DNA of 37,845 bases from Streptomyces katrae (GCF_000966975.1 NZ_JZWV01000011.1:1-37845); one strand, 5' to 3'; numbered from the stretch's first letter, positions 24,687-32,025 are shown. Numbers and translations are program-made. The notes: generated by a model not told the origin, from the letters alone.

Positions 24687-24713
24687 ACGCTAACGGACGC
24701 CCGGGGCAGGCAA
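24687..24713 (-). promoter_or_regulatory. Putative promoter for the DUF881-sortase operon
   Basis: On the minus strand TTGCCT (24713-24708) and TAGCGT (24692-24687) are 15 bases apart, slightly short. Transcription would begin near 24680, giving a leader of about 27 bases to TTG 24653 but almost none to GTG 24677. This supports the TTG start. Confidence 0.35.
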
Positions 24714-24745
24714 GGTCCCCCAGCGCATCGACAGGAGAGCCCCTC

Positions 24746-25000
24746 GTGCCGAAGTCACGTATCCGCAAGAAGGACGACTACACGCCGCCGCCGACGAAGC
24801 AGGCGCAGCAGATCAGGCTGGGGAGCCGCGGCTGGGTCGCCCCGGTCATGCTGGCCTTCTTCCTGATCGGTCTCGCGTGGATCGTCGTCTTCTACGTGAC
24901 CGACACCCAGCTGCCGATCGAGGCACTGGGCAACTGGAACATCGTGGTCGGTTTCGGATTCATCGCAGCCGGATTCGGCGTCTCCACTCAGTGGAAGTAG
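24746..25000 (+). CDS. crgA: CrgA, cell division inhibitor/regulator
   Basis: An 84-residue membrane protein. The basic N-terminus ([20 protein letters not shown]) and two transmembrane helices (about 31-51 and 63-81) with the short loop [15 protein letters not shown] match CrgA. In Streptomyces CrgA delays or blocks FtsZ-ring formation and coordinates septation with aerial growth; in mycobacteria it recruits division and wall proteins. GTG 24746 follows AGGAG with eight-base spacing. It is divergent from the DUF881-sortase operon and is followed by the DnaA-box cluster. Confidence 0.95.
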   Translation: MPKSRIRKKDDYTPPPTKQAQQIRLGSRGWVAPVMLAFFLIGLAWIVVFYVTDTQLPIEALGNWNIVVGFGFIAAGFGVSTQWK

Positions 25001-25038
25001 TACACGGATAGCCGAGCGGCGCAACCTCTCCCCATGAG

Positions 25039-25102
25039 TTATCCACAGCGTCATCCACACCTGAGGAAAAGACAGAAGATCTGTGGATAACTCTGTGGAG
25101 AG
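25039..25102. promoter_or_regulatory. Cluster of four DnaA boxes
   Basis: Four 9-base DnaA boxes lie in 64 bases between crgA and the rhomboid gene: TTATCCACA (25039-25047), TCATCCACA (25051-25059), then on the other strand TTATCCACA (25090-25082) and CTCTCCACA (25102-25094). In each pair the starts are 12 bases apart and the two pairs face each other. The first and third are perfect E. coli-type boxes; the others fit the looser Streptomyces form. An A-rich stretch (GAGGAAAAGACAGAAGAT) separates the pairs. oriC itself lies elsewhere (dnaA-dnaN), so this is an extra-origin DnaA-binding site. Confidence 0.85.
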
Positions 25103-25117
25103 TTGACGCCGGTGTGA

Positions 25118-25993
25118 TCAGGTGAGTGCGGCCGTCCGCACCATGATTACGACGAGCGCCAGCAGGAGGACCCCCGCACAGGCGGCCCCCTGGACCAGTA
25201 TGCGCCTCCTGCCCGTGACCGGGGCGAGCAGTCCCAGGGCGACCAGCGCGCCCGTGACCAGGCCGCCGATGTGCGCCTGCCAGGACACCGACCAGCCGCC
25301 CCCGAAGGGCACGAAGGTCACCAGCAGCATCAGCCCCAGCGTGATCAGCACGGGGCGCATCTCGTACCGCAGCCGGCGGGCGAGGACGACGGTGGCGCCG
25401 AGCAGTCCGCAGATGGCGCCGGACGCGCCGAGGGTCGGGGTGTTCGGCGCGGTCAGCAGGTAGACGAGGGCGCTCGCCCCGAGCCCAGACAGCAGGTAGA
25501 GGACGAGGTAGCGGGAGCGGCCCAGGGCCGCCTCCAGCGGGCCGCCGATCACCCACAGGGCGACCATGTTGCCGAAGATGTGCCACCACTCGACATGCAG
25601 GAACACCGAGGTCAGCAGCCGGTGGTACTGCCCGGTGGAGACGCCCTCCAGGGGCGCCCCGTAGTACTCCACGTACCGGCCGAGCAGCTCCAGCTGGACG
25701 GCCAGGCCGGGTACGGCGTACGCGGCGAGGAAGACCGCCACGTTGATCCCGATCAGGATCTTGGTGATGAGCTGGGGATCGGCGGCGACCAGCCCGCCCG
25801 CGACCGTCCGCGGGGCGTTGGCCGCCGCGGCGTGCCCGGTGCCGGAGCCGCCCCGGACGCACTCGGGGCACTGGTAGCCGACCGAGGCGCTGATCATGCA
25901 CTCCGGGCAGATGGGCCGGTCGCAGCGGGCACAGCTGATGCCGGTGTCGCGGTCCGGGTGGCGGTAGCAGCCCGGCAGACGCTCGGTGTCCAT
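25118..25993 (-). CDS. Rhomboid-family intramembrane serine protease with N-terminal zinc domain
   Basis: A 291-residue protein. Residues 9-45 hold C9-x2-H12, C21-x2-C24, C29-x2-C32 and C42-x2-C45, a set able to bind two zinc ions in a cross-brace like a B-box. The membrane domain (about 75-285) has six or seven helices. The catalytic dyad is S191 in GASGAI and H241 in AHIGGL; the HIFGNM motif (N142) provides the oxyanion site. Rhomboids cut transmembrane proteins within the bilayer. The stop lies 15 bases beyond the DnaA-box cluster, so DnaA binding there could affect its 3' end. Substrate unknown. Confidence 0.94.
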   Translation of the reverse strand: MDTERLPGCYRHPDRDTGISCARCDRPICPECMISASVGYQCPECVRGGSGTGHAAAANAPRTVAGGLVAADPQLITKILIGINVAVFLAAYAVPGLAVQLELLGRYVEYYGAPLEGVSTGQYHRLLTSVFLHVEWWHIFGNMVALWVIGGPLEAALGRSRYLVLYLLSGLGASALVYLLTAPNTPTLGASGAICGLLGATVVLARRLRYEMRPVLITLGLMLLVTFVPFGGGWSVSWQAHIGGLVTGALVALGLLAPVTGRRRILVQGAACAGVLLLALVVIMVRTAALT

Positions 25994-26052
25994 CGGTCCC
26001 CTCGGTCAGCGGCGGGGCAGGGCACGCACCCCTGCCGGTCCGTACACGTCCA

Positions 26053-26075
26053 GTCCGTACACAAGCAGTACGGAC
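26053..26075. repeat. Inverted repeat upstream of the rhomboid gene
   Basis: GTCCGTAC (26053-26060) and GTACGGAC (26068-26075) are perfect 8-base arms around ACAAGCA. A third GTCCGTAC copy lies at 26038-26045. The site is 60 bases upstream of the rhomboid start and could be an operator or a second stem after the cyclophilin gene. Confidence 0.4.
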
Positions 26076-26089
26076 GGGCGGGCCGCGAT

Positions 26090-26113
26090 GGTTCCCGGGG
26101 CTTCCCGGGAACC
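26090..26113 (-). terminator. Terminator of the cyclophilin gene
   Basis: Perfect 10-base arms GGTTCCCGGG (26090-26099) and CCCGGGAACC (26104-26113) with a 4-base loop lie 17 bases past the cyclophilin stop in the minus direction. No clear T-run follows. Confidence 0.6.
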
Positions 26114-26130
26114 GGTGTACGGCCGACGCG

Positions 26131-26670
<540 letters not shown>

Positions 26671-26862
26671 GGATCTGCCTTCCATAGTCATCGCTGTCGG
26701 CCCCGATCCTCCCACGGAGCGCGGCACCCGGCTGAAATTCCTCCACCTGGATGCCCTCTCGCCCCGGATGCCCCGTCACGCATGCCGTGCGCCGCCGCGA
26801 CAGGCATGATCCGACAAAGGGTGGAAAGGTGAACTGTGTCCGCCACCGAGGAGGAGGATCCC

Positions 26863-27544
26863 GTGACCCGCAAGGACAGCGTGAGCCTGGCCGCCGAGAA
26901 CGCCAGGGACGCCATGAGGCACGCGGCGGAAGTGGTGGCACCCTACGCGGGGACCGCCAGGGACGCGGCCGTCCACTACGCCCAGGAGGCGAACGCACGG
27001 CTTGCCCCGAAGGTCTCCTACGCCGCCGGCCAGGCGTCCCAACAGGCCCGCGCCGCCTACGAAACCCATCTGCATCCGCGGATGACCGCGGCGCGCACGC
27101 ACCTGCCGCCGAACGTGGACCGGGCCGCCACCAAGGCCGTCCACCAGACGCGGCAGGCGTGCCGACACGCCGTCGACTACACGGCACCCCGCCTGGAGAG
27201 CGCCCTCGCCGCGGCCCACCCCGTCGCGGAGGAGGCCTCGAACCGCTCGATGGCCGCGCTGGCCGCGCTGCGCGGGCAGGTCTCCGCCAAGGACGTGCAG
27301 CGGCTGTTGCGGCGGAGCGAGCGGCGCGCGAAGTGCGGGCGGGTCTTCGGGCTTCAAGGGGATCGCGCTGGCCGGCCTGGTCGCCGGCGTGGCGTTCGTG
27401 GCCTGGAAGTGGTGGGACCGGCAGTCGAACCCGGACTGGCTCGTGGAGCCCCCGGCCGCCACCGAGCTGTCCTCGCAGGACGCCGCACCGGCGAACTTCG
27501 ACGACGAACTGGCGGCGAAGGAGAAGGAGAACGGCGCGCCCTGA
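26863..27544 (+). pseudogene. DUF5324-type membrane protein gene, interrupted by a single-base frame change
   Basis: From GTG 26863 (after GAGGAGGA) the first frame encodes about 156 residues, VTRKDSVSLAAENARDAM, then Ala-rich amphipathic helices and LAALRGQVSAKDVQRLLR, as in DUF5324 proteins. After AAG at 27331 the expected continuation KAGGSSGFKGIALAGL and the transmembrane helix (GLVAGVAFVAWKWWD) with conserved NPDWLVEPP appear only in another frame, ending at TGA 27542-27544. Skipping one base near T27334 joins the two. The first frame without the shift has no stop for about 300 codons and runs into other genes. Genuine mutation, sequencing error or +1 frameshift cannot be told apart here. 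A hairpin terminator follows. Confidence 0.8.
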
Positions 27545-27568
27545 GCGCGGCCGCTCCCCGCAGGGCAA

Positions 27569-27598
27569 GGGGCCCGGATCCTGGAGGATCCGGGCCCC
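27569..27598. terminator. Bidirectional terminator between DUF5324 and LysM genes
   Basis: Perfect 13-base arms GGGGCCCGGATCC (27569-27581) and GGATCCGGGCCCC (27586-27598) enclose TGGA. It lies between two convergent genes, 24 bases past the DUF5324 stop and 34 bases past the LysM stop. Confidence 0.85.
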
Positions 27599-27632
27599 TG
27601 CCGTTGTCCGCCCCCGGGTACGGACCGCCCGG

Positions 27633-28103
27633 TCAGCCGGGCAGCGTCAGCACCTGTCCAGGGTGGATGAGGTCGGGGTTGGCGCCGATCACGCCCCGGT
27701 TCATGGCGTACAGCTCGCGCCAGCGGGCCTCGTTGCCGAGCTCACGGCGGGCGATCGCGGAGAGCGAGTCACCCGGCTTGACGGTGTACGTGCGCTTCTT
27801 GGCGGCCGGCGCCGGCTTCGGCGGCACCGGTACGGCCTTGTGCGCGGCCGACAGGTCACTGGGCTCGGCGGGCCCCGGGTGCGGCCGGGCCGGCCCTGCG
27901 CCGGCCTTGGGCGGCATGGCGGCCTTCGGCGCCGCGGCCCCCATCCGCTCGGCGGCCGCCTTGGTGGCCGCCGCGTCGGTGTACTTGGACCCCATGTCGG
28001 AAGGCGTCGGCGGGGCCCCGCCCGCGCCCGGAGCGGCCGCCTGCTGCTCGGTCTGCTCCTGCTGCTTCTTCTTGTCGTGCTTCAGGAAATCGAAGAGTCC
28101 CAT
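27633..28103 (-). CDS. Small LysM-domain protein without signal peptide
   Basis: A 156-residue protein from ATG 28103, which has GGAGG nine bases upstream. It begins MGLFDFLKHDKKKQQEQ, an amphipathic, basic start, not an export signal. An Ala/Pro-rich region (25-100) follows. The C-terminal 50 residues are a LysM domain: YTVKPGDSLSAIARRELGN, then RWRELYAMNRGVIGANPDLI and HPGQVLTLP. The LysM and the lack of a signal resemble E. coli Kbp (YgaU), an intracellular potassium-binding protein, except that the BON domain is absent. So it may act in the cytoplasm rather than on peptidoglycan; that is inference. Confidence 0.88.
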   Translation of the reverse strand: MGLFDFLKHDKKKQQEQTEQQAAAPGAGGAPPTPSDMGSKYTDAAATKAAAERMGAAAPKAAMPPKAGAGPARPHPGPAEPSDLSAAHKAVPVPPKPAPAAKKRTYTVKPGDSLSAIARRELGNEARWRELYAMNRGVIGANPDLIHPGQVLTLPG

Positions 28104-28200
28104 CTGCGTGCGCCTCCGGCGTGGTGTGGATGCCCCCTGGGTGCCACTCTCCGCCACGGAGGGCGCGGCGGCCCCGCGACAGGGCCGTCCGGGGGACGCA

Positions 28201-28242
28201 AAAGACCCCCTGACCAGCGTTTCCGCAGGTCAGGGGGTCTTT
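28201..28242 (-). terminator. Rho-independent terminator of tRNA-Ala
   Basis: Perfect 15-base arms AAAGACCCCCTGACC (28201-28215) and GGTCAGGGGGTCTTT (28228-28242) with a 12-base loop; on the minus strand the stem ends in TTTT. It begins six bases past the tRNA-Ala 3' end. Confidence 0.9.
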
Positions 28243-28247
28243 GTGAG

Positions 28248-28320
28248 TGGAGCCTAGGAGATTCGAACTCCTGACATCTGCCTTGCAAAAGCAGCGCTCT
28301 ACCAACTGAGCTAAGGCCCC
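28248..28320 (-). tRNA. tRNA-Ala (anticodon TGC)
   Basis: A 73-base gene with the acceptor pair GGGGCCT/AGGCTCC (one G-T pair), D arm TAGCTCAGTTGGTAGAGC, anticodon loop TTTGCAA (anticodon TGC) and T loop TTCGAAT. Discriminator A, no encoded CCA. With tRNA-Ile 3.6 kb away it forms the actinobacterial gyrB-gyrA-tRNA-Ile-tRNA-Ala order, here opened up by five genes. Confidence 0.97.
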
Positions 28321-28482
28321 GTGCGTCCGGACGCGGGCCCTCCCCCGGAAGGGAGTGTCCGTTCCGCAGGACAGCGTACCCGGTGCACCCCCACATCCCG
28401 CAAAATGATTGGGACTCCCGCCCCGCGACCACGCTCCGTAAGATGCTCGCGAGGTTCGCACCAGCGAAGGGGAGTAGTAAGA

Positions 28483-29031
28483 GTGGACGCAGTACAGCAA
28501 GAGGCCACCGCCAGAGCCCGGGAGCTCCAGCGCAGTTGGTACGGGGAGCCGCTCGGCGCCCTGTTCCGGCGGCTCATAGATGACCTCGGCCTGAACCAGG
28601 CTCGCCTCGCTGCTGTCCTCGGACTGTCGGCGCCGATGCTGTCCCAGCTGATGAGCGGGCAGCGCGCCAAGATCGGTAACCCCGCCGTGGTCCAGCGGGT
28701 GCAGGCCCTCCAGGACCTCGCCGGGCAGGTGGCGGACGGCAGCGTCAGCGCGGCCGAGGCCACCGACCGGATGGACCAGATCAAGAACACCCAGGGAGGG
28801 TCCGTCCTCAGCAACAGCGGTCAGACCACCCCCGGTTCCGGCGCCCCCACCGTCAAGCGGGTCGTCCGCGAGATCCAGTCGCTGCTGCGGTCGGTCTCGG
28901 CGGCCGGCGACATCATCGACGCGGCGAACGCCCTCGCCCCCAGCCACCCCGAACTCGCCGAGTTCCTCCGGGTGTACGGCGCCGGGCGCACGGCGGAGGC
29001 AGTGGCCCACTACGAGGCCCACCAGAACTGA
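28483..29031 (+). CDS. XRE-family helix-turn-helix DNA-binding protein
   Basis: A 182-residue regulator. GTG 28483 follows AAGGGGAG with eight-base spacing. The helix-turn-helix lies at about 30-70: LIDDLGLNQARLAAVLGLSAPMLSQLMSGQRAKIG, a clear Cro/CI-type pattern. The middle is Ser/Gly/Gln-rich (about 95-125); the C-terminal helices (VVREIQSLLRSVSAAGDIIDAANALAPSHPEL) may form a dimer or ligand region. It is 43 bases upstream of the kinase gene on the same strand and could be its phosphorylation target. It diverges from tRNA-Ala. Targets unknown. Confidence 0.88.
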   Translation: MDAVQQEATARARELQRSWYGEPLGALFRRLIDDLGLNQARLAAVLGLSAPMLSQLMSGQRAKIGNPAVVQRVQALQDLAGQVADGSVSAAEATDRMDQIKNTQGGSVLSNSGQTTPGSGAPTVKRVVREIQSLLRSVSAAGDIIDAANALAPSHPELAEFLRVYGAGRTAEAVAHYEAHQN

Positions 29032-29074
29032 CGCACGGGGGCCACGGGGGACGGAACGGGGGGCGGGCACAGCG

Positions 29075-30145
29075 ATGGGCGAGGTCTTCGCCGGCCGGTA
29101 CGAGCTGGCCGACCCCGTCGGGCGGGGCGGGGCGGGTGCCGTCTGGCGGGCCTGGGACCGGCGCCGGGGCCGCTACGTCGCGGCGAAGGTGCTCCTGCGG
29201 GCCGAGGCCCCGATGCTCCTGAGGTTCGTGCGCGAGCAGGCCCTGCGCATCGACCACCCGCACGTACTGGCCCCCGTGAGCTGGGCGGCCGACGACGACA
29301 AGGTCCTGTTCACCATGGACCTGGTCGGCGGCGGCTCCCTGGCCCATGTGGTCGCGGACTACGGGCCGTTGCCGCCGCACTTCGTGTGCGTCCTGCTCGA
29401 CCAGCTCCTGTCGGGGCTGGCGGCGGTGCACGCGGAGGGCGTAGTCCACCGCGACGTCAAGCCCGCCAACATCCTGCTGGAGGCCACCGGGAAGGGGCGG
29501 CCGCACCTGCGGCTGTCCGACTTCGGGATCTCCCTGCGCAAGGGCGAGCCCAGGCTCACCGATACGGACCTCGTCGTCGGCACCCCGGGCTACTTCGCGC
29601 CCGAACAACTGCGCGGCGCCGAGCCGGACTTCCCCGCCGACCTCTTCGCCGTCGGACTGGTCGCCCTGTACCTGCTGACGGGCCGCAAGCCCGATTCCCC
29701 GGCCCTGCTCGAACGCTTCCCCGCCCATGGCGTCCCCGAGGCCCCCGAGGGCGTCCCGGCGCCCCTGTGGGACGTGATCGCCAACCTCCTGCACCCGGAC
29801 CCCCGGAACCGGTTCCGGACCGCCACAGGGGCACGCAAGGCCCTTGCCGAGGCAGCCCAGTTGCTCCCCGAACCGCCCGCGGACGAGGAGCCGGTGGAGG
29901 TCTTCGACCAACTGGGCCCCCTGCCCCCGGGCTTCGGCCCCGAAGGCCCCCTGTCCACCCCCGTCCGCGAGGACCCGCCGCAGCCGGCCCCCGCCGCGCC
30001 GGACACGACCGGCTACCACCTGGCGCCCCCGGCCCCGGCCGCCACCCGGCGCGTCCCCCCGCCCTCACCGAAGGTCACGGCGGCCATCCTCACGGCCGCC
30101 CTCCTCTGCTTCACCACCGCCGGCTGGGCCCTGACCCGCCTCTGA
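29075..30145 (+). CDS. Membrane-anchored Ser/Thr protein kinase without PASTA repeats
   Basis: A 356-residue kinase. The domain (8-270) has GRGGAGAVWRAWD (16-28), K38 in VAAKVL, HRDVKPANILL with D127 and K129, and DFG at D149. The activation segment contains DTDLVVGTPGYFAPEQ. A Pro-rich linker (about 275-330) leads to one C-terminal helix (about 333-352), with almost nothing outside the membrane. So the signal must come through the membrane span, the linker or a partner, unlike PknB. ATG 29075 has only a weak G-rich tract upstream. It probably forms an operon with the XRE-family gene. Confidence 0.93.
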   Translation: MGEVFAGRYELADPVGRGGAGAVWRAWDRRRGRYVAAKVLLRAEAPMLLRFVREQALRIDHPHVLAPVSWAADDDKVLFTMDLVGGGSLAHVVADYGPLPPHFVCVLLDQLLSGLAAVHAEGVVHRDVKPANILLEATGKGRPHLRLSDFGISLRKGEPRLTDTDLVVGTPGYFAPEQLRGAEPDFPADLFAVGLVALYLLTGRKPDSPALLERFPAHGVPEAPEGVPAPLWDVIANLLHPDPRNRFRTATGARKALAEAAQLLPEPPADEEPVEVFDQLGPLPPGFGPEGPLSTPVREDPPQPAPAAPDTTGYHLAPPAPAATRRVPPPSPKVTAAILTAALLCFTTAGWALTRL

Positions 30146-30184
30146 GCCTCCCCCGCGCAACAGGCCCCGCACCCGACCGAACGG

Positions 30185-30208
30185 CCCCGCCACCCCAGGG
30201 GCGCGGGG
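30185..30208. terminator. Hairpin between convergent kinase and secreted-protein genes
   Basis: CCCCGC (30185-30190) plus CCC (30193-30195) pair with GGG (30199-30201) plus GCGGGG (30203-30208). It forms a strong stem with a small internal loop about 40 bases past the kinase stop. No T-run. Confidence 0.5.
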
Positions 30209-30293
30209 AACCGCGCGAGCAGCCACCGCCGGCCCGCACCGAACCGGGGACGCCGGAACCGCGCGACCAGCCACAGCGGACCCGGACCCGAAC
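30195..30293. repeat. Two imperfect copies of a Streptomyces-type intergenic repeat
   Basis: GGAACCGCGCGAGCAGCCAC at 30207 and GGAACCGCGCGACCAGCCAC at 30255 are two copies with a 48-base period, each followed by a CGG-CCCG-AC stretch. The unit GCGGGGAACCGCGCGA resembles a very common Streptomyces intergenic repeat that I recognise. It fills most of the 160-base gap between two convergent genes. Confidence 0.65.
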
Positions 30294-30305
30294 CCCCGGC
30301 GGAGC

Positions 30306-31628
30306 TCAAGGGCGCCCCGAGCGCCGTGCCAACAGCACCCAGCCCCCCAGCAGCAGCACCGCCCCCGCTCCGAACCCCGCCACCGCGACGACCCGCATCG
30401 CGGAGCGGTCGTCCTCCCGCGCGGCCGCCGCCTCCGGGGCCGTCAGCCCCTCCCGCGCAGCGGAGCGCTCGGCCTCCCCGACCCCGAACCCGGCGGCCCC
30501 CAGGCCCTCCCGGTACGCCGGGGCGGCGGCCGAGCCGCCGCCCGACACCGCCACCCGCAACGTCAACGGCACGGCCGCCGCGTCCTCGGTGAACTCCCCG
30601 ACCTTCCCGCCCAGCGTGACGGCGACGTAGTACCAGCCGGCCACCCGTACGCCCCGCACCGCCGCCTCGTCGGCGAACCGGTTCCCGTACGCCACCGGCG
30701 CGGTCCTCGGCAGCGTGACCGCCGCCTGCTTCCCGTCGTACGAGGTGCCCCGGGACTCCACCGGCCCCCGGTACGGGCTGTACAGCGCGAGGGTGAGCCC
30801 GTCCGACGCCGAGCCGTAGTCCTTCGTCATCCGGGCCTTCGCGATCTCGGCCCCGATCCCGAGCTGCTGCCCCCAGTCCAGCGGCACCCGGTAGAACCGC
30901 GTCTGCCCGGGCCTCAGTTCGTCCCGCCAGACCCCCGCGCCCAGCGCCCGCGCGTCGTTGAAGCCGGTGCCCCCGCCGCGCGGGACGGGGTCGCTGCCCG
31001 GCAGGACCGGGGAGGCCGAGGGCCAGGCGCCCGGCGCGGCCGTCGGGGCGGTTCCCGCGGCCGGGGCCGGCTCCCGCCGCACCTGGAGCTCCACGGGCCA
31101 GGCTGCCCGCGGGGAGTCCTTCCCGGCGGCGCTGCGGGTCACCTTCACGTAGTACGTCCCGGCCGCCTGGCATTCGGCGTCCTCCACGAGCAGCCGCTGC
31201 CCCACGGCCCCGAGCGGGACCGCGTCGTAACCGAACGCCGCCCGGCCGGGGTTGCCGGGGCAGGAGCGGCCCCCGGTGGTCATGACCTCGACCTCCAGCC
31301 CGTCCCCGTACCCGGCCGCCGTCCCGGGAGGCGGGTGCAGCACCGCGGAGACGTACACGCTGGAGGCCGCGTCGAGGTTCAGCCGGTACACCCGTTCACC
31401 CGGCGCCAGGACGTCCTCGTACACCGCGCCGGTCTCCAGCAGCGGCGCGTCCGCCGTCGACGGCTTTCCCGCGATCCGCCGCGCCCCGTCGGCCACGCGG
31501 TACTCCGGCAGCGGCTGCGGGGCCGCCAGGGCGCTCCCGGCGGGCCAGAGCGCCGCCCCCAGCGCCCCGGCGAGTAACGCGGCCCGGACAGCACGAAGCC
31601 CCGACTGCAGCGGCAGCCGGGGCTTCAT
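30306..31628 (-). CDS. Secreted, C-terminally membrane-anchored protein of unknown function
   Basis: A 440-residue protein with a signal peptide (1-35, hydrophobic AALLAGALGAALWPAGSALA, cut before APQPLP), two beta-rich extracytoplasmic parts of similar plan (each has a VYRLNLDAAS- or FYRVPLDWGQ-like strand and a YYVKVT/YYVAVT strand), and a C-terminal transmembrane helix (about 412-434) followed by Arg-Arg. The two halves look like internal duplicates of a bacterial pre-peptidase/jelly-roll-like fold; that is inference. Conserved Cys pair in the first half (RSCPGN and AECQAAG). ATG 31628 is used; GTG 31649 overlaps the DLW-39 stop as GTGA and is an alternative start. No enzyme motif seen. 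Confidence 0.87.
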   Translation of the reverse strand: MKPRLPLQSGLRAVRAALLAGALGAALWPAGSALAAPQPLPEYRVADGARRIAGKPSTADAPLLETGAVYEDVLAPGERVYRLNLDAASSVYVSAVLHPPPGTAAGYGDGLEVEVMTTGGRSCPGNPGRAAFGYDAVPLGAVGQRLLVEDAECQAAGTYYVKVTRSAAGKDSPRAAWPVELQVRREPAPAAGTAPTAAPGAWPSASPVLPGSDPVPRGGGTGFNDARALGAGVWRDELRPGQTRFYRVPLDWGQQLGIGAEIAKARMTKDYGSASDGLTLALYSPYRGPVESRGTSYDGKQAAVTLPRTAPVAYGNRFADEAAVRGVRVAGWYYVAVTLGGKVGEFTEDAAAVPLTLRVAVSGGGSAAAPAYREGLGAAGFGVGEAERSAAREGLTAPEAAAAREDDRSAMRVVAVAGFGAGAVLLLGGWVLLARRSGRP

Positions 31629-31645
31629 GAGATCAAACGTGGGGC

Positions 31646-31780
31646 TCACACGCCGGAACCGGAAGGCACGGAGTCGGTTGCCTCCGTCCACAGGTCCTGC
31701 TCGGCGCGGTCCGCCTGGATCTGGCGGTACACGAGGAGCCCGCCGATGGCGGCCAGTGCGACCAGGAGCAGCTTCTTCAC
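31646..31780 (-). CDS. DLW-39 family small protein
   Basis: A 44-residue protein of the DLW-39 family, named for a conserved Asp-Leu-Trp and a length near 39. GTG 31780 has GAGG seven bases upstream. The N-terminal half is one transmembrane helix (KKLLLVALAAIGGLLVYRQI); the rest is acidic and includes QADRAEQDLW. It lies downstream of gyrA and tRNA-Ile, the usual place in actinobacteria. The function is unknown. Its stop overlaps a possible start of the secreted protein gene. Confidence 0.85.
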   Translation of the reverse strand: MKKLLLVALAAIGGLLVYRQIQADRAEQDLWTEATDSVPSGSGV

Positions 31781-31844
31781 CGCGCGACCTCGTCTTTCGT
31801 TGACGTTGGGGACTTCTGGGCGCCAACAATACACACCGACCGAT

Positions 31845-31854
31845 ACCGATCGGT
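31845..31854. promoter_or_regulatory. Palindrome upstream of the DLW-39 gene
   Basis: ACCGATCGGT is a perfect 10-base palindrome 65 bases upstream of the DLW-39 start, flanked by ACCGAT and GGTTAT half-repeats. It could be an operator of the small membrane protein and secreted protein unit. A -10-like TATTGT lies nearby on the minus strand. Confidence 0.3.
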
Positions 31855-31882
31855 TATCTGGGAGCCCCTCGGGCGGACCAAC

Positions 31883-31922
31883 GAAGAAGACCCCCAGGCC
31901 CGAGGGCCTGGGGGTCTTCTTC
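31883..31922 (-). terminator. Terminator of tRNA-Ile
   Basis: Perfect 18-base arms at 31883-31900 and 31905-31922 with a 4-base loop. The stem core is GACCCCCAGGCC/GGCCTGGGGGTC. It starts four bases past the tRNA-Ile 3' end in the minus direction. Confidence 0.92.
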
Positions 31923-31926
31923 ACTG

Positions 31927-32000
31927 TGGGGCTAACAGGATTTGAACCTGTGGCCTCATCCTTATCAGGGATGCGCTCTAACCAACTGAGCTATAGCCCC
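31927..32000 (-). tRNA. tRNA-Ile (anticodon GAT)
   Basis: A 74-base gene. The acceptor pair is GGGGCTA/TAGCCCC, the D arm is TAGCTCAGTTGGTTAGAGC, the anticodon loop CTGATAA gives anticodon GAT, and the T loop is TTCAAAT. Discriminator A, CCA not encoded. It lies between DUF3566-gyrA and DLW-39 as in other actinobacteria. Confidence 0.97.
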
Positions 32001-32025
32001 TCCGCGCCTGCGCGCTGACTCCTGA

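Noticed and set aside
26836..28257. A single 473-codon protein reading through DUF5324 into the LysM and tRNA-Ala region
   Set aside because: After about codon 165 it has no family similarity, runs through a terminator hairpin and is antisense to the LysM gene; the frame-break interpretation explains the data better.
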